Below the pieces are notes generated by a model. That model saw nothing but the letters and a program-made list of their open reading frames with translations. It ran no database searches and was not told where the DNA came from. Position numbers and translations under genes: made by a program. 64,000 nucleotides of DNA from Candidatus Gastranaerophilales bacterium (GTDB lineage: Bacteria; Cyanobacteriota; Vampirovibrionia; Gastranaerophilales; Gastranaerophilaceae). The stretch's first letter is position 1; each line of letters starts with the position of its first letter. This document shows, piece after piece, positions 25,689 to 33,970 of the stretch. The stretch lies in assembly GCA_900548405.1 (NCBI GenBank), contig UNSJ01000001.1, positions 1 through 64,000 of the forward strand, in the 5' to 3' direction.

Positions 25689-27170
25689 TTATTTTGCTGT
25701 TTCTGTTTCGTTTACCTGTTCTTTAATAGAGCCGCTTTCATTAACGTAGTTTGTAACCTGTTTTAATGCAGGTCTGTAAGCGTTAACTGTTGCATTACCG
25801 CCTAAGCAGCCGCCTTGACAAGCCATTACTTCGATTAAGTTTCCGAGTTCACATACACCGTTTTTGGCATATTTTTTCAAATCTCTGATGGATTGCTTGT
25901 TCAAACCGTCAATTACAACAGGATGTGCTGGAATTTCTTCAGGTAGCAATGTCTGAACTGCTTTTGCAACTCCGCCTGTTACACAGAAGTTTCTTCCTTC
26001 AGCTGAGCTTTCTGTTTTAAATTTGCTTTCGCCGCATTCTGCAACCTGAATGTTTAATGCAATCATCCAGGCACCGATTTCTTCGTAATTCAATACAAAA
26101 TCAACGTTAGGATTTTGTAAAGCTTCACGTCTTTTTGCAACGCAAGGTGAGAAGAAAACAGTTACTGCATCAGGATTTTCTCGTTTTACGATTTCTGCAG
26201 TGTAATACATAGGAGTTTTAGTGTCTGAACGGAAAGGTTTCAATTCAGGAATATGTTTATCAACCAGTTCGTTATATCCCGCACAGCAAGATGTTGTCAT
26301 AAATTCAGCACCGTGTTCAAGTCTTTCAACAAATTCCGAAGCCTCATTTTTTGTTGTAACATCAGCACCTTGTGCAACTTCATAAACATCGCTAAAGCCG
26401 AGTTTCATGATTGCTTCTTTTAATTGAGCAGGAGTACAAGGAAGTTGTCCCATAATTGCAGGTGCAACCATTGCAATTACTTTTTTTCCTGCTTTTATGT
26501 TTTTAAGAACATCAATAATCTGGCTTTTTTCGTGAACAGCGCCGAACGGGCATGCTGAAACACATTTTCCGCAAGAAATACATTTTTCAAAATCTATTTT
26601 TGCGTGTCCGTTTTCATCTTTTGCAATCGCACCTACCGGGCAGGCATTTTCGCAAGGAACGATAATTTTTTGGATTGCCTGATAAGGGCAAACCTGAGCA
26701 CACATTCCGCAGTTTTTACATTTAGCAGGGTCGATGACTGATTTTCCGTTTTTAACGGAGATTGCACCGAACTTACAAGTATTTTCACAAGGTCTTGCAA
26801 CACAGCCCTGACATAAATCGGTTACGTAAATTCTTGAAGGTACGCAGCCTTTACAAGCTGTTGTTAAAACTGTCAAAGGATTTTCTTCGGGAACTTCTCT
26901 TTGTTCAGCTTTAGAAGCCAGTTCTGAAAGCAGAGTGCTGTCTTCTGTTTCTTCAATAGAAAAACCTAATCCTGCAATAGCTCTGTCGCGAAGGATTGCT
27001 CTTTCACTGTGGATACAGCATCTGTAAGGCACTTCGTGTCCTTTCGGACGCATATCGTAAGGAATGAGCCTTGTTTTTTCTTCAAAATTATCACTTAAGT
27101 AAGATTTTATAAGTCTTACCAAGATTTCTCTTTTTAGATGTGATGTTTGTTTAGGGGTATTCATACTCAT
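25689..27170 (-). CDS. monomeric [FeFe] hydrogenase catalytic protein (group B-like)
   Basis: 493 residues. Two ferredoxin-type [4Fe-4S] sites, CKNCGMCAQVCP (151-162) and CISCGKCVSACP (197-208), and Cys-rich segments at 104-132 precede the H-cluster domain: L1 MTTSCCAGY (291-299), L2 FSPCVAKRREA (340-350), L3 EVMACQGGCLGG (447-458). All four cluster Cys are present, but L1 has Ala-Gly where TSCCP is usual. Context motifs (TPMYYTAEIVKRENP, VNFVLNYEE-like, VIDGLNK) match the clostridial group B enzymes. It should evolve or take up H2 with ferredoxin in the cytoplasm. The two genes upstream on the same strand are a [2Fe-2S] protein and a phosphatase. Confidence 0.88.
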   Translation of the reverse strand: MSMNTPKQTSHLKREILVRLIKSYLSDNFEEKTRLIPYDMRPKGHEVPYRCCIHSERAILRDRAIAGLGFSIEETEDSTLLSELASKAEQREVPEENPLTVLTTACKGCVPSRIYVTDLCQGCVARPCENTCKFGAISVKNGKSVIDPAKCKNCGMCAQVCPYQAIQKIIVPCENACPVGAIAKDENGHAKIDFEKCISCGKCVSACPFGAVHEKSQIIDVLKNIKAGKKVIAMVAPAIMGQLPCTPAQLKEAIMKLGFSDVYEVAQGADVTTKNEASEFVERLEHGAEFMTTSCCAGYNELVDKHIPELKPFRSDTKTPMYYTAEIVKRENPDAVTVFFSPCVAKRREALQNPNVDFVLNYEEIGAWMIALNIQVAECGESKFKTESSAEGRNFCVTGGVAKAVQTLLPEEIPAHPVVIDGLNKQSIRDLKKYAKNGVCELGNLIEVMACQGGCLGGNATVNAYRPALKQVTNYVNESGSIKEQVNETETAK

Positions 27171-27214
27171 CTTTTTCTTTTTCCATTTCTAATTTTTAGT
27201 GTACATAAATTTTG

Positions 27215-27475
27215 TTAAGCTTTTAATTTTTCATCAATTGCTTTTAAAACTTTTTCAACTGTTGCTTCTTTGATAACATCATCATTAACTTTAACGTAAG
27301 GAGCTTTTGAAAATTCCCAATCGATTGAACATAATCCCAGACAAGGAACGCCTGAAACTTCTACTTTGTCACCATATTTAGCAGGCACTGTTTCGATTAA
27401 TTCCTGTAAATTTGATGAGCCCATTACAAAACAAGTTGTTCCTAAACATACTTTAACACTAATTTTTTTGTCCAT
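27215..27475 (-). CDS. thioredoxin-fold [2Fe-2S] ferredoxin (NuoE/HydC-like)
   Basis: 86 residues. VCLGTTCFVMGSSNLQEL carries the first Cys pair and VSGVPCLGLCSIDWEF the second; the C-x4-C ... C-x3-C pattern (CLGTTC, CLGLC) is that of NuoE/HydC [2Fe-2S] clusters. It would pass electrons to or from the hydrogenase 45 bases downstream. NuoF-type flavoprotein is absent from the window, so it is not obviously part of a bifurcating complex. Confidence 0.8.
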   Translation of the reverse strand: MDKKISVKVCLGTTCFVMGSSNLQELIETVPAKYGDKVEVSGVPCLGLCSIDWEFSKAPYVKVNDDVIKEATVEKVLKAIDEKLKA

Positions 27476-27505
27476 TTTTTACCTTCCTTATCTTTGAGGA
27501 TGTCC

Positions 27506-28669
27506 TCACATATACTGTATATTAACCTTCTTAAAGTATTTATCTTGAAGCACATTTGCCATTTTTTTGATTATGTTTTTTCTTATTTCAATTTCTACCG
27601 GTAAAGCAGGATCATAATGTGCCTGATTCAGCTTTGCACCTACCATAAAATTAATGCAATCGCTATCTAATAAAAATTTTACCAGCTTTCCTGCCGCGTT
27701 GTCAATATCGGTTGTTCCTGCTTCCAAATACTCTAAAGTTTTGGTTAAAGTCAGGATACCTTCGGTTACCAAATCAACGCCTTCCATATAAGAGCAAGAT
27801 GGAAGTTTGCCGATACTGATTGTTGTATCCATTGTTATGGGGAGTCCTAATTCACGTGAAATCAGGTTTGCTGTTGTTCCGCCGCAGATTGCTTTTTTAC
27901 CTTTAAAGTTTGCGAACATTTTTGCATATTCGCTGTCTTTGTTTTGGTGATAAGGCGGTCCTGTAAAGACCAAAGCTTGACGGGGTTCTCTAAAATATAA
28001 TACGCATGCGGATATGTCGTCTTTGGGCAGCCTGTCGGTTTCAATATTTCTTGCCTGATTAACTATATATTGAGAAAGCTCTGTGCTTGAAATATCAGGA
28101 TGTTCGTTAATTTTATCTTTTAAAAGTACAATCAGTCCGTCGCGTCTTAATCCGAGTTTTAATCTTCCTCCTCCAAGACCTGACTGGGTTACTCCGTCTG
28201 AACAAAATACAAGCCTGTCGCCAAGTTTTAATTTTATTTTATAAACTTTTAAACATCTGTTTTTAAATGTTTTAGATTGGATAGATTTGTACTCGGGTTT
28301 CATAACCTCGTTATCTCTTATCCAAATAAATGTAGGGTTGCCTTCTTCAACGATTTTAGCGTTTCCCTCATCATCAACTTCAATTGCAGAGAAAGTTGAA
28401 TAGCTTATTCTTCTTACCTGACATACGGGTAAGGAGTTCATTATAATTTCTGCTGCTTTGCTTATTGGAATTTGATCACCTTCAATGAATTTCAACAGCA
28501 TAGTTGCAGTCATACAGGAAAGTATATTGGCTTTTATACCGCTTCCAAGCCCGTCAGAAAGTACGGCAATCAATTTTGCTTCATCAGGATATCTCTTTGA
28601 GATAAAGTAATCCCCGAAAGCATTCTGATTATATTTTTTCATTTGGCTGCAATCAATATCTATGAACAC
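27506..28669 (-). CDS. SpoIIE/PP2C-type serine phosphatase linked to hydrogenase
   Basis: 387 residues from a GTG start. GDYFISKRYPDEAKLIAVLSDGLGSGIKA holds the metal-binding Asp-Gly of SpoIIE phosphatases, and FCSDGVTQSGLGGG and PKDDISACVLYFR the later Asp motifs (residues about 160-235). The C-terminal 150 residues (GPPYHQNKDSEYAKMFANFKGKKAICGGTTANLISRELG) are an associated domain found in hydrogenase-linked phosphatases. Ten bases separate it from the sensory hydrogenase gene, suggesting that H2 sensing is turned into protein dephosphorylation. Start choice is uncertain: GGAG is 17 bases from the GTG. Confidence 0.8.
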   Translation of the reverse strand: MFIDIDCSQMKKYNQNAFGDYFISKRYPDEAKLIAVLSDGLGSGIKANILSCMTATMLLKFIEGDQIPISKAAEIIMNSLPVCQVRRISYSTFSAIEVDDEGNAKIVEEGNPTFIWIRDNEVMKPEYKSIQSKTFKNRCLKVYKIKLKLGDRLVFCSDGVTQSGLGGGRLKLGLRRDGLIVLLKDKINEHPDISSTELSQYIVNQARNIETDRLPKDDISACVLYFREPRQALVFTGPPYHQNKDSEYAKMFANFKGKKAICGGTTANLISRELGLPITMDTTISIGKLPSCSYMEGVDLVTEGILTLTKTLEYLEAGTTDIDNAAGKLVKFLLDSDCINFMVGAKLNQAHYDPALPVEIEIRKNIIKKMANVLQDKYFKKVNIQYM

Positions 28670-28679
28670 GAGTATTCAG

Positions 28680-30386
28680 CTATTCACTCCTTTCCTCATA
28701 ATCTTCCGCAATAGAGCTCAAAAGCGTTTCAGTTTCTACCATGTGTTCTCCAAGAAGACATGCGATTTCCTGTACAATTGAGATATTTTTAGAGATAACT
28801 TCATGAGCTTTTTGAGAAATCTTTTCCCTGTTAGTTTCAGTCGAAGTTACGTCGGTTATAACAGCACCTACAATTTCATTTTCTTCAATGGTAAATGCTG
28901 ATATATCATATAGACGGTTTTTAGTATGATAACGTTCCTTATGTAAATCTTTTCCTGTTTTTAAAATTGTTTTAAATATATCGGAAAAATCTACAATTCT
29001 GTCGATAGCTGCACCTGTAAGACCATCGGGACGTGTTTTGAAAACGTCATACATATCACCTGTAAACATACGCATAAAGCTGTCATTTGCTTCAATAATA
29101 TTCATATTATTATCAACCATAACAACTGCGGCAGGCATGCATCTAATCATTGCTGCTGCTTTACGCATTGCAATTTTTCTCATATAAGAAACGCACATTG
29201 ATGTTTCAGCTTCACCGTCAAGAAGTGCCTTTGCCAAATCACGGCACGTTGCATAACCGCATCCTCCGCAATTTAGTTCATCATCTACGCTGTGTTTACC
29301 GATTTTTTTCAACGTTTGAAGAATATCTTCAATCGGGTAATCAGAGTTTACAACTTTTCTCGGTTCAATTTTATAATCAACAACCACTTTTGGCTGTTCA
29401 GGAATTTTTTCACGTTTCTTTTCTTTTGTCAAAATGTCAGATACCATAGTAATTCCTGCTTTTTCGGAAGAAATACAAGGACCTCCCACACATCCGCCTT
29501 CACAGGCAAGAGCTTCAATAAATATTGTTTTATCGAGCTTTTCAACATCCAAATTTTTTAATGCTCTTTGAAGCGAATGCAGTCCGCAAACTTCCAAAAG
29601 TTGAACATTGTCATTTACACCTGACTTTTTAATAGTTTCATTCATTCCGCCGTCAATAGGATAAAGAGTTCCTTCATAAGCTGATTCGGGAATAAATTGA
29701 TATGTTTTGTCTTTGGCAACCTTTGAAATATCAATAATCTCGTCATTAAACCACATTCTTAATTCTTCAAAAGTCAAAGCAACATCAAAAAGACCTGAAT
29801 AAGTAACTTCATTTTTCTTTCCGATACAAGGACCTATAAATACAATAGAGATGTCATTCCCGTAAGTTTCTTTAAGCATCTTTGCATGGGTCATCAGCGG
29901 AGAACCCACAGGCGTAATATATTTTGTGTATTCCGGTTTGTAAAGCCTTATATAATCAACTATTACAGGGCATGCACTTGAGATAAACAATCCTTTTTCT
30001 GAATTGTTTAACATTTGAGCTGTTTTGATAGAAACTTCCTGTGCGCCAAGTGCGGTTTCTGATACATCTTTAAACCCGAGCTGCTTTAATAAAGCAATCA
30101 TTTTTTCTGCGGAATTTTCAAAGGAGGCTCTCCACGACGGAGCAAGAGAAACATAAACATCCTTTTGTGCAAGGATTAAGTTTTTTGCCTTATCAATATC
30201 GCTTCTAACCCTTTTTGCATTGGAAGGGCAAGCTTTCACGCAATTGCCGCAGGCTATGCATTTTTCGGGAATTACGGAGGCGTGTCCGTTTTCGATTTTA
30301 ATAGCTTTTACGGGACATTCTCTGATACATTTGTAACAGTCGTGGCATTCATTTGTTAAAGTGTATACAGGATATTGATTATTCAT
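28680..30386 (-). CDS. sensory [FeFe] hydrogenase with PAS domain (HydS, group C/D-like)
   Basis: 568 residues. Two [4Fe-4S] ferredoxin sites (CHDCYKCIRECP at 14-25, CIACGNCVKACP at about 44-55), then an H-cluster domain with altered loops: L1 SSACPVIVDY, L2 GPCIGKKNE, L3 EALACEGGCVGGP. L1 has Ala-Cys where catalytic enzymes have Cys-Cys, losing the proton-relay Cys, as in sensory hydrogenases. A further cluster motif CGGCGYATCRDLAKALLDG and a PAS domain (MPAAVVMVDNNMNIIEANDSFMRMF, to GAVITDVT) follow, with a helical tail. Together with the SpoIIE phosphatase it forms an H2 or redox-sensing pair. Confidence 0.88.
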   Translation of the reverse strand: MNNQYPVYTLTNECHDCYKCIRECPVKAIKIENGHASVIPEKCIACGNCVKACPSNAKRVRSDIDKAKNLILAQKDVYVSLAPSWRASFENSAEKMIALLKQLGFKDVSETALGAQEVSIKTAQMLNNSEKGLFISSACPVIVDYIRLYKPEYTKYITPVGSPLMTHAKMLKETYGNDISIVFIGPCIGKKNEVTYSGLFDVALTFEELRMWFNDEIIDISKVAKDKTYQFIPESAYEGTLYPIDGGMNETIKKSGVNDNVQLLEVCGLHSLQRALKNLDVEKLDKTIFIEALACEGGCVGGPCISSEKAGITMVSDILTKEKKREKIPEQPKVVVDYKIEPRKVVNSDYPIEDILQTLKKIGKHSVDDELNCGGCGYATCRDLAKALLDGEAETSMCVSYMRKIAMRKAAAMIRCMPAAVVMVDNNMNIIEANDSFMRMFTGDMYDVFKTRPDGLTGAAIDRIVDFSDIFKTILKTGKDLHKERYHTKNRLYDISAFTIEENEIVGAVITDVTSTETNREKISQKAHEVISKNISIVQEIACLLGEHMVETETLLSSIAEDYEERSE

Positions 30387-30419
30387 TTGTACTCCTTCAG
30401 GTTAGCAGAAATTTGTCGG

Positions 30420-30665
30420 TTATTCGTTTAATAGTTTTTCTAAAATATCTTTTAATTTGTTTTCATCAACACTATGATATTCTTTACCGTTTATCAGAAT
30501 ATTCGGACCAAAAGCACATTTGTTTTCGCATCTTGCTCCTGATAATTCGATATCGGCATCAACTTCGTGTTCCTGTATATAAGCTTCCAAAAATTCCAAA
30601 TTTTGTTGGTTTCCGCGCGCAAAACAAGAACTACCCATACATACTGTTATATTTAATTTTGGCAT
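30420..30665 (-). CDS. thioredoxin-fold [2Fe-2S] ferredoxin, first gene of hydrogenase operon
   Basis: 81 residues. VCMGSSCFARGNQQNLEFLE and LSGARCENKCAFGPNILING give the C-x4-C / C-x3-C NuoE-type cluster. It is 33 bases upstream of the sensory hydrogenase; the second paralogue (27215) sits before the catalytic enzyme. One small ferredoxin per hydrogenase suggests dedicated electron partners. Shine-Dalgarno GAGGTAGTT. Confidence 0.8.
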   Translation of the reverse strand: MPKLNITVCMGSSCFARGNQQNLEFLEAYIQEHEVDADIELSGARCENKCAFGPNILINGKEYHSVDENKLKDILEKLLNE

Positions 30666-30749
30666 AACTACCTCGTTCAGACTACTCTTTTGCTAATGAT
30701 ATTTTACTTTATAATATCCTATAAAGCAAGTAAGAATTACTTTGCAATA

Positions 30750-30777
30750 TTGCAAAAATTCAAAAATAGTTTATAAT
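30750..30777 (+). promoter_or_regulatory. sigma70-type promoter of pilin-like gene 3
   Basis: TTGCAA (30750-30755), 16-base spacer, TATAAT (30772-30777), sharing AATAGTTTATAAT with the pilin-like gene 1 promoter. The leader contains two purine-rich Shine-Dalgarno-like stretches (GAAAGGAGG, then GAAAGGAAGCAATTT before the ATG) separated by a GCAGC-GAA-GCTGC hairpin. Confidence 0.7.
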
Positions 30778-30849
30778 TATAATGTTAATAACGAAAGGAG
30801 GCAGCGAAGCTGCTTTCCATACTGGTCTATAAAAGAAAGGAAGCAATTT

Positions 30850-31622
30850 ATGAGAAAATTTAGTAAAGAAGCTGTTGCGTCTATTGGAAAAGTCTTGACA
30901 GAGCTCCAATTTGACGGGTCAAGCAGCTATGCTTGCGGGGGGGGGGCAACCGTTTAAGCTCCTATAACAGAGGTTTCACATTAGCTGAGGTCTTAGTCAC
31001 ACTCGGCATTATTGGTGTTGTTGCTGCAATGACTATGCCTGTTTTAATTCAAAATCATCAGGAAAAGGTAACGGTTACCCGTTTGAAAAAAGTTTATTCC
31101 GTATTATCACAAGCTTATATGTCTTCATCAGCCGAAAATATAGATATTACCGAATGGGGATTGGGAGAAACCTTTTCTTCGGAAGGGGCAGAGGCTATTG
31201 CACAAAAAATGATGCCATATTTAAAACTCAATAAAAATTGCGGTTTTGGAAAAGGGTGTTTTCCTAACGGTGTTGTTTACAAATATTTAAACGGTACGAG
31301 CTGGTACAGAATTGATGATGCAAGCAGAGCATACAAGATGATTTTGTCTGACGGAACACTAATTGCTATTGAAAGCGGAAAAACTTACGGAAAAGTTTTT
31401 GTTGATATAAACGGATTTAAGGGACCTAATCAGGATGGCAAAGATATGTTTTCTTTTCGTTTGGAAAAAAACAGAGTGATGCCATTCGGTTATCAAGGCG
31501 ATATTGTTTCTTTCGGGAAAAACGAAGGTTATGCTGCGTGGGTTATATATAATGAAAACACTGATTACCTGCGCTGCCCGAGTAAGCTGGGGTGGGATAA
31601 AGCTAAAAGCTGCAAAGGTTAA
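30850..31622 (+). CDS. type IV pilin-like protein 3, leader out of frame with body at a G10 tract
   Basis: ATG at 30850 (GAAAGGAAGCAATTT upstream) opens MRKFSKEAVASIGKVLTEL and ends at TAA three codons past the ten-G tract. The body is in the next register: NRLSSYNRGFTLAEVLVTL then GIIGVVAAMTMPVL, a standard class with cleavage after Gly before FTLAE. The 773-base span lacks one base; an eleventh G gives about 257 residues. The mature domain has the DINGFKGPNQDGKDMFSF motif common in this pilin type. A TTG at 30933 in the body frame could also initiate but overlaps the tract. Its stop overlaps the purB stop. Confidence 0.78.
30937..30946 (+). repeat. poly-G tract G10 in prepilin leader
   Basis: Ten G in C-G10-C context. 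Right flank (CAACCGTTTAAGCTCCTATA) resembles that of the tract at 10477. Confidence 0.95.
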
Positions 31623-32911
31623 TTCAATATTCTTGAATAAATTTCGTTAATGTTTTTCAGAAATTCTTCTTTATTGAAAATTTCATCAATTTCGACAGGA
31701 GTAAGAAGTTTTGTGACATCCTCGTCATTTAAAAGATTAATGCGAAAATCGCCGTCATTGTTGAAGGCTTCTAAAGCATTTCTTTGAACAAAACGATATG
31801 CTTCTTCTCTTGTCAAACCCTTTTCAATCAGTTTTAGAAGAACTTTTTGTGAGAAAACAATACCTCCGAATTTATCAGTATTTTTAAGCATATTTTTTTC
31901 ATGTACTACAAGATTTTGAACAACGCTTTTAAAACGGTAAAGCATAAAGTCTACAAGAGTTAAGCTGTCAGGAAAGATTATACGTTCAGCAGAACTGTGT
32001 GAAATATCACGTTCATGCCACAGCGGAATATTTTCAAGAGCTACAATGGAATTCGCTCTGACAACGCGAGCAAGTCCGCATAAATTCTCTGATAATACAG
32101 GGTTTTTCTTGTGCGGCATTGCAGAGGAACCTTTTTGATTTTTACCGAAGCCTTCTTCCACTTCCAAAACTTCTGTTCTTTGAAGATGTCTAATTTCAGT
32201 TGCGAACTGTTCAATTACGCTTGCTATTAATGCTAACGACTGCATAAAATATGCATGGTAATCTCTTGATATAATTTGGGTCGAAATTCTAGCAGGTGTA
32301 AGCCCCAAATTTTTGCAGGTAATTTTTTCAACATCAGGCGATATGTTGCTGTAAGTTCCGACAGGTCCTGATATTTGACCAACCTTTATTTGTTCAAGTG
32401 CATGAATAAAGTTTGCTCTCTGACGTTCTAAAATATCAATCCAGTTACAAATTTTCACGCCGAATGTCATAACCTCGGCATGGATACCATGTGAACGTCC
32501 GATACAAACAGTGGTTTTATGCTTTTCTGCTAAATCTTTTAAAGCTTGAATTGTTTCATCCAAATCCTTTATGATAATTTTTCCGCTGTCTTGAATTTGA
32601 AGAGCAAAAGCAGTATCAATTACATCAGAACTTGTCATACCGACATGCATATATTTTGCAAGCTCACCCAGACTTTCGTTTACACAGGTTAAAAACGCTA
32701 TAACATCATGACGTACTTCCGCTTCAATTTCATCGATACGTTTTAGGTCAAATTTTGCTTTTTTCTTTAACTCGTCAATATCCTTTTGAGGAAATTCTCC
32801 AAGCTCTGCATAAGCTTGTGCAACAGCTATTTCAACATCAAGGTAATATTGGAATTTGGAATTCATATCCCAAATTTTTTTCATTTCTTCACGAGCATAT
32901 CTGTCAATCAT
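31619..32911 (-). CDS. purB: adenylosuccinate lyase
   Basis: 430 residues. MIDRYAREEMKKIWDMNSKF, MHVGMTSSDVIDTAFALQ, RSHGIHAEVMTFG (catalytic His) and the signature GSSAMPHKKNPVLSENLCGLAR are all present. It acts twice in purine synthesis (SAICAR and adenylosuccinate cleavage). No Shine-Dalgarno; TATAAT at 32918-32923 stands six bases before the ATG, so the message may be leaderless. Its stop codon overlaps that of pilin-like gene 3 in the sequence TTAA. Confidence 0.96.
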   Translation of the reverse strand: MIDRYAREEMKKIWDMNSKFQYYLDVEIAVAQAYAELGEFPQKDIDELKKKAKFDLKRIDEIEAEVRHDVIAFLTCVNESLGELAKYMHVGMTSSDVIDTAFALQIQDSGKIIIKDLDETIQALKDLAEKHKTTVCIGRSHGIHAEVMTFGVKICNWIDILERQRANFIHALEQIKVGQISGPVGTYSNISPDVEKITCKNLGLTPARISTQIISRDYHAYFMQSLALIASVIEQFATEIRHLQRTEVLEVEEGFGKNQKGSSAMPHKKNPVLSENLCGLARVVRANSIVALENIPLWHERDISHSSAERIIFPDSLTLVDFMLYRFKSVVQNLVVHEKNMLKNTDKFGGIVFSQKVLLKLIEKGLTREEAYRFVQRNALEAFNNDGDFRINLLNDEDVTKLLTPVEIDEIFNKEEFLKNINEIYSRILN

Positions 32912-33001
32912 ACAACGATTATAACATAAAATTTAAAAAACTTTACAAAAAAGGCAATTATTGAAAAGATAAATACTTTATATATAATAGAGAGGATAAT
33001 T

Positions 33002-33487
33002 ATGAGTAAAGTAAATCAAACACAAGGAATTTTAACCGAACAGCAGTTTAATGCCAGTCCGTTTAAAAGTGTTATGTCTTATAAAGATTATTTGGATAAG
33101 GCATTGAAACTTGGTTCGGCTTTTACTTTTGCTCATGCATTTGCTTTGAAAAATGCTGAGGATGCGACCGAAAATATTAACAGTTCAGTAAAAGGCTACT
33201 ATATGGAAAAAGAAGCTAAAAAAGCCGAAGCCGAAGATGAATATTATGCTGCTCTGGCTCAATATCAGGCTATGAAATCCGATCAGAAGACAGCAATCAG
33301 AGAGTTAAATTATGCAACAAATATTTTTGGCGAAAATTCAACACAATATTCTGATGCATTGAAGAGGTATAATTTGTCAGATAAGTCATTGTTTAATTCA
33401 GATGTGAACTTGAGTATTGCGAGAGCTCATTTTAACTTTGCAAATAACTCTGCATTTAAAGCGTATCTGTCTTCACGCTTAACCTAA
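33002..33487 (+). CDS. hypothetical helical protein
   Basis: 161 residues, no signal peptide. N-terminus MSKVNQTQGILTEQQFNASPFKSVMSYKDYLDK, then Ala/Glu/Lys-rich helices with coiled-coil character (EKEAKKAEAEDEYYAALAQYQAMK). AGAGAGGATAATT is the ribosome site. Promoter-like TTGAAA (32961-32966) and TATAAT (32983-32988) lie very close. No family recognised; the N-terminal Asn/Gln/Phe-rich stretch resembles those of other orphan proteins in the window. Confidence 0.65.
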   Translation: MSKVNQTQGILTEQQFNASPFKSVMSYKDYLDKALKLGSAFTFAHAFALKNAEDATENINSSVKGYYMEKEAKKAEAEDEYYAALAQYQAMKSDQKTAIRELNYATNIFGENSTQYSDALKRYNLSDKSLFNSDVNLSIARAHFNFANNSAFKAYLSSRLT

Positions 33488-33582
33488 GTATACATTTCGC
33501 TTGATTTTTTTCTTTTATATATTATCATGCATTTTGTAGAGTGCTTACGCCAATAATCACTCAACAAGAAAAGGAAATTACA

Positions 33583-33846
33583 ATGAACTTAAAAAACAAA
33601 GAAGAAATCATTAAAGCTTACGGCAAAGACGAAAAAGATACAGGTTCTACTGCTGTTCAAGTTGCTATGATGAGTAAGAAAATTTCTGAACTTACAGAAC
33701 ATCTTAAATCTAATAAAAAAGACTTTGCTACAAAAAGAGGTCTTTTAATGATGGTAGGTAAAAGAAAAAGATTACTTTCTTACCTGAAATCTCAAAATCT
33801 TGATGAATACAGAGAATTGATTAAGAAATTGGGTATCAGAGGCTAG
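33583..33846 (+). CDS. rpsO: 30S ribosomal protein S15
   Basis: 87 residues from the ATG at 33583 with AAAAGGAAATTAC upstream; a GTG 14 codons earlier is rejected because S15 is 88-89 residues and starts at this point. [29 protein letters not shown], then the 16S-binding [17 protein letters not shown], then [12 protein letters not shown]. Primary 16S rRNA binder of the small-subunit platform. Usual partner pnp is not next to it. Confidence 0.96.
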   Translation: MNLKNKEEIIKAYGKDEKDTGSTAVQVAMMSKKISELTEHLKSNKKDFATKRGLLMMVGKRKRLLSYLKSQNLDEYRELIKKLGIRG

Positions 33847-33869
33847 TTTTAAGCTGATGAAAATTTTTA

Positions 33870-33895
33870 AAAGGCTGTCTAAAGACGGCCTTTTT
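33870..33895 (+). terminator. intrinsic terminator of rpsO
   Basis: AAAGGCTGTC / GACGGCCTTT stem (one G-U pair), TAAA loop, T5 tail. Confidence 0.85.
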
Positions 33896-33970
33896 CAATT
33901 AGGAGTGAGGGAGCAAAGCGGCAGACAAATATATTATAAATCTGTTCAATGTCGTTAAAGAGGGCAAAAA

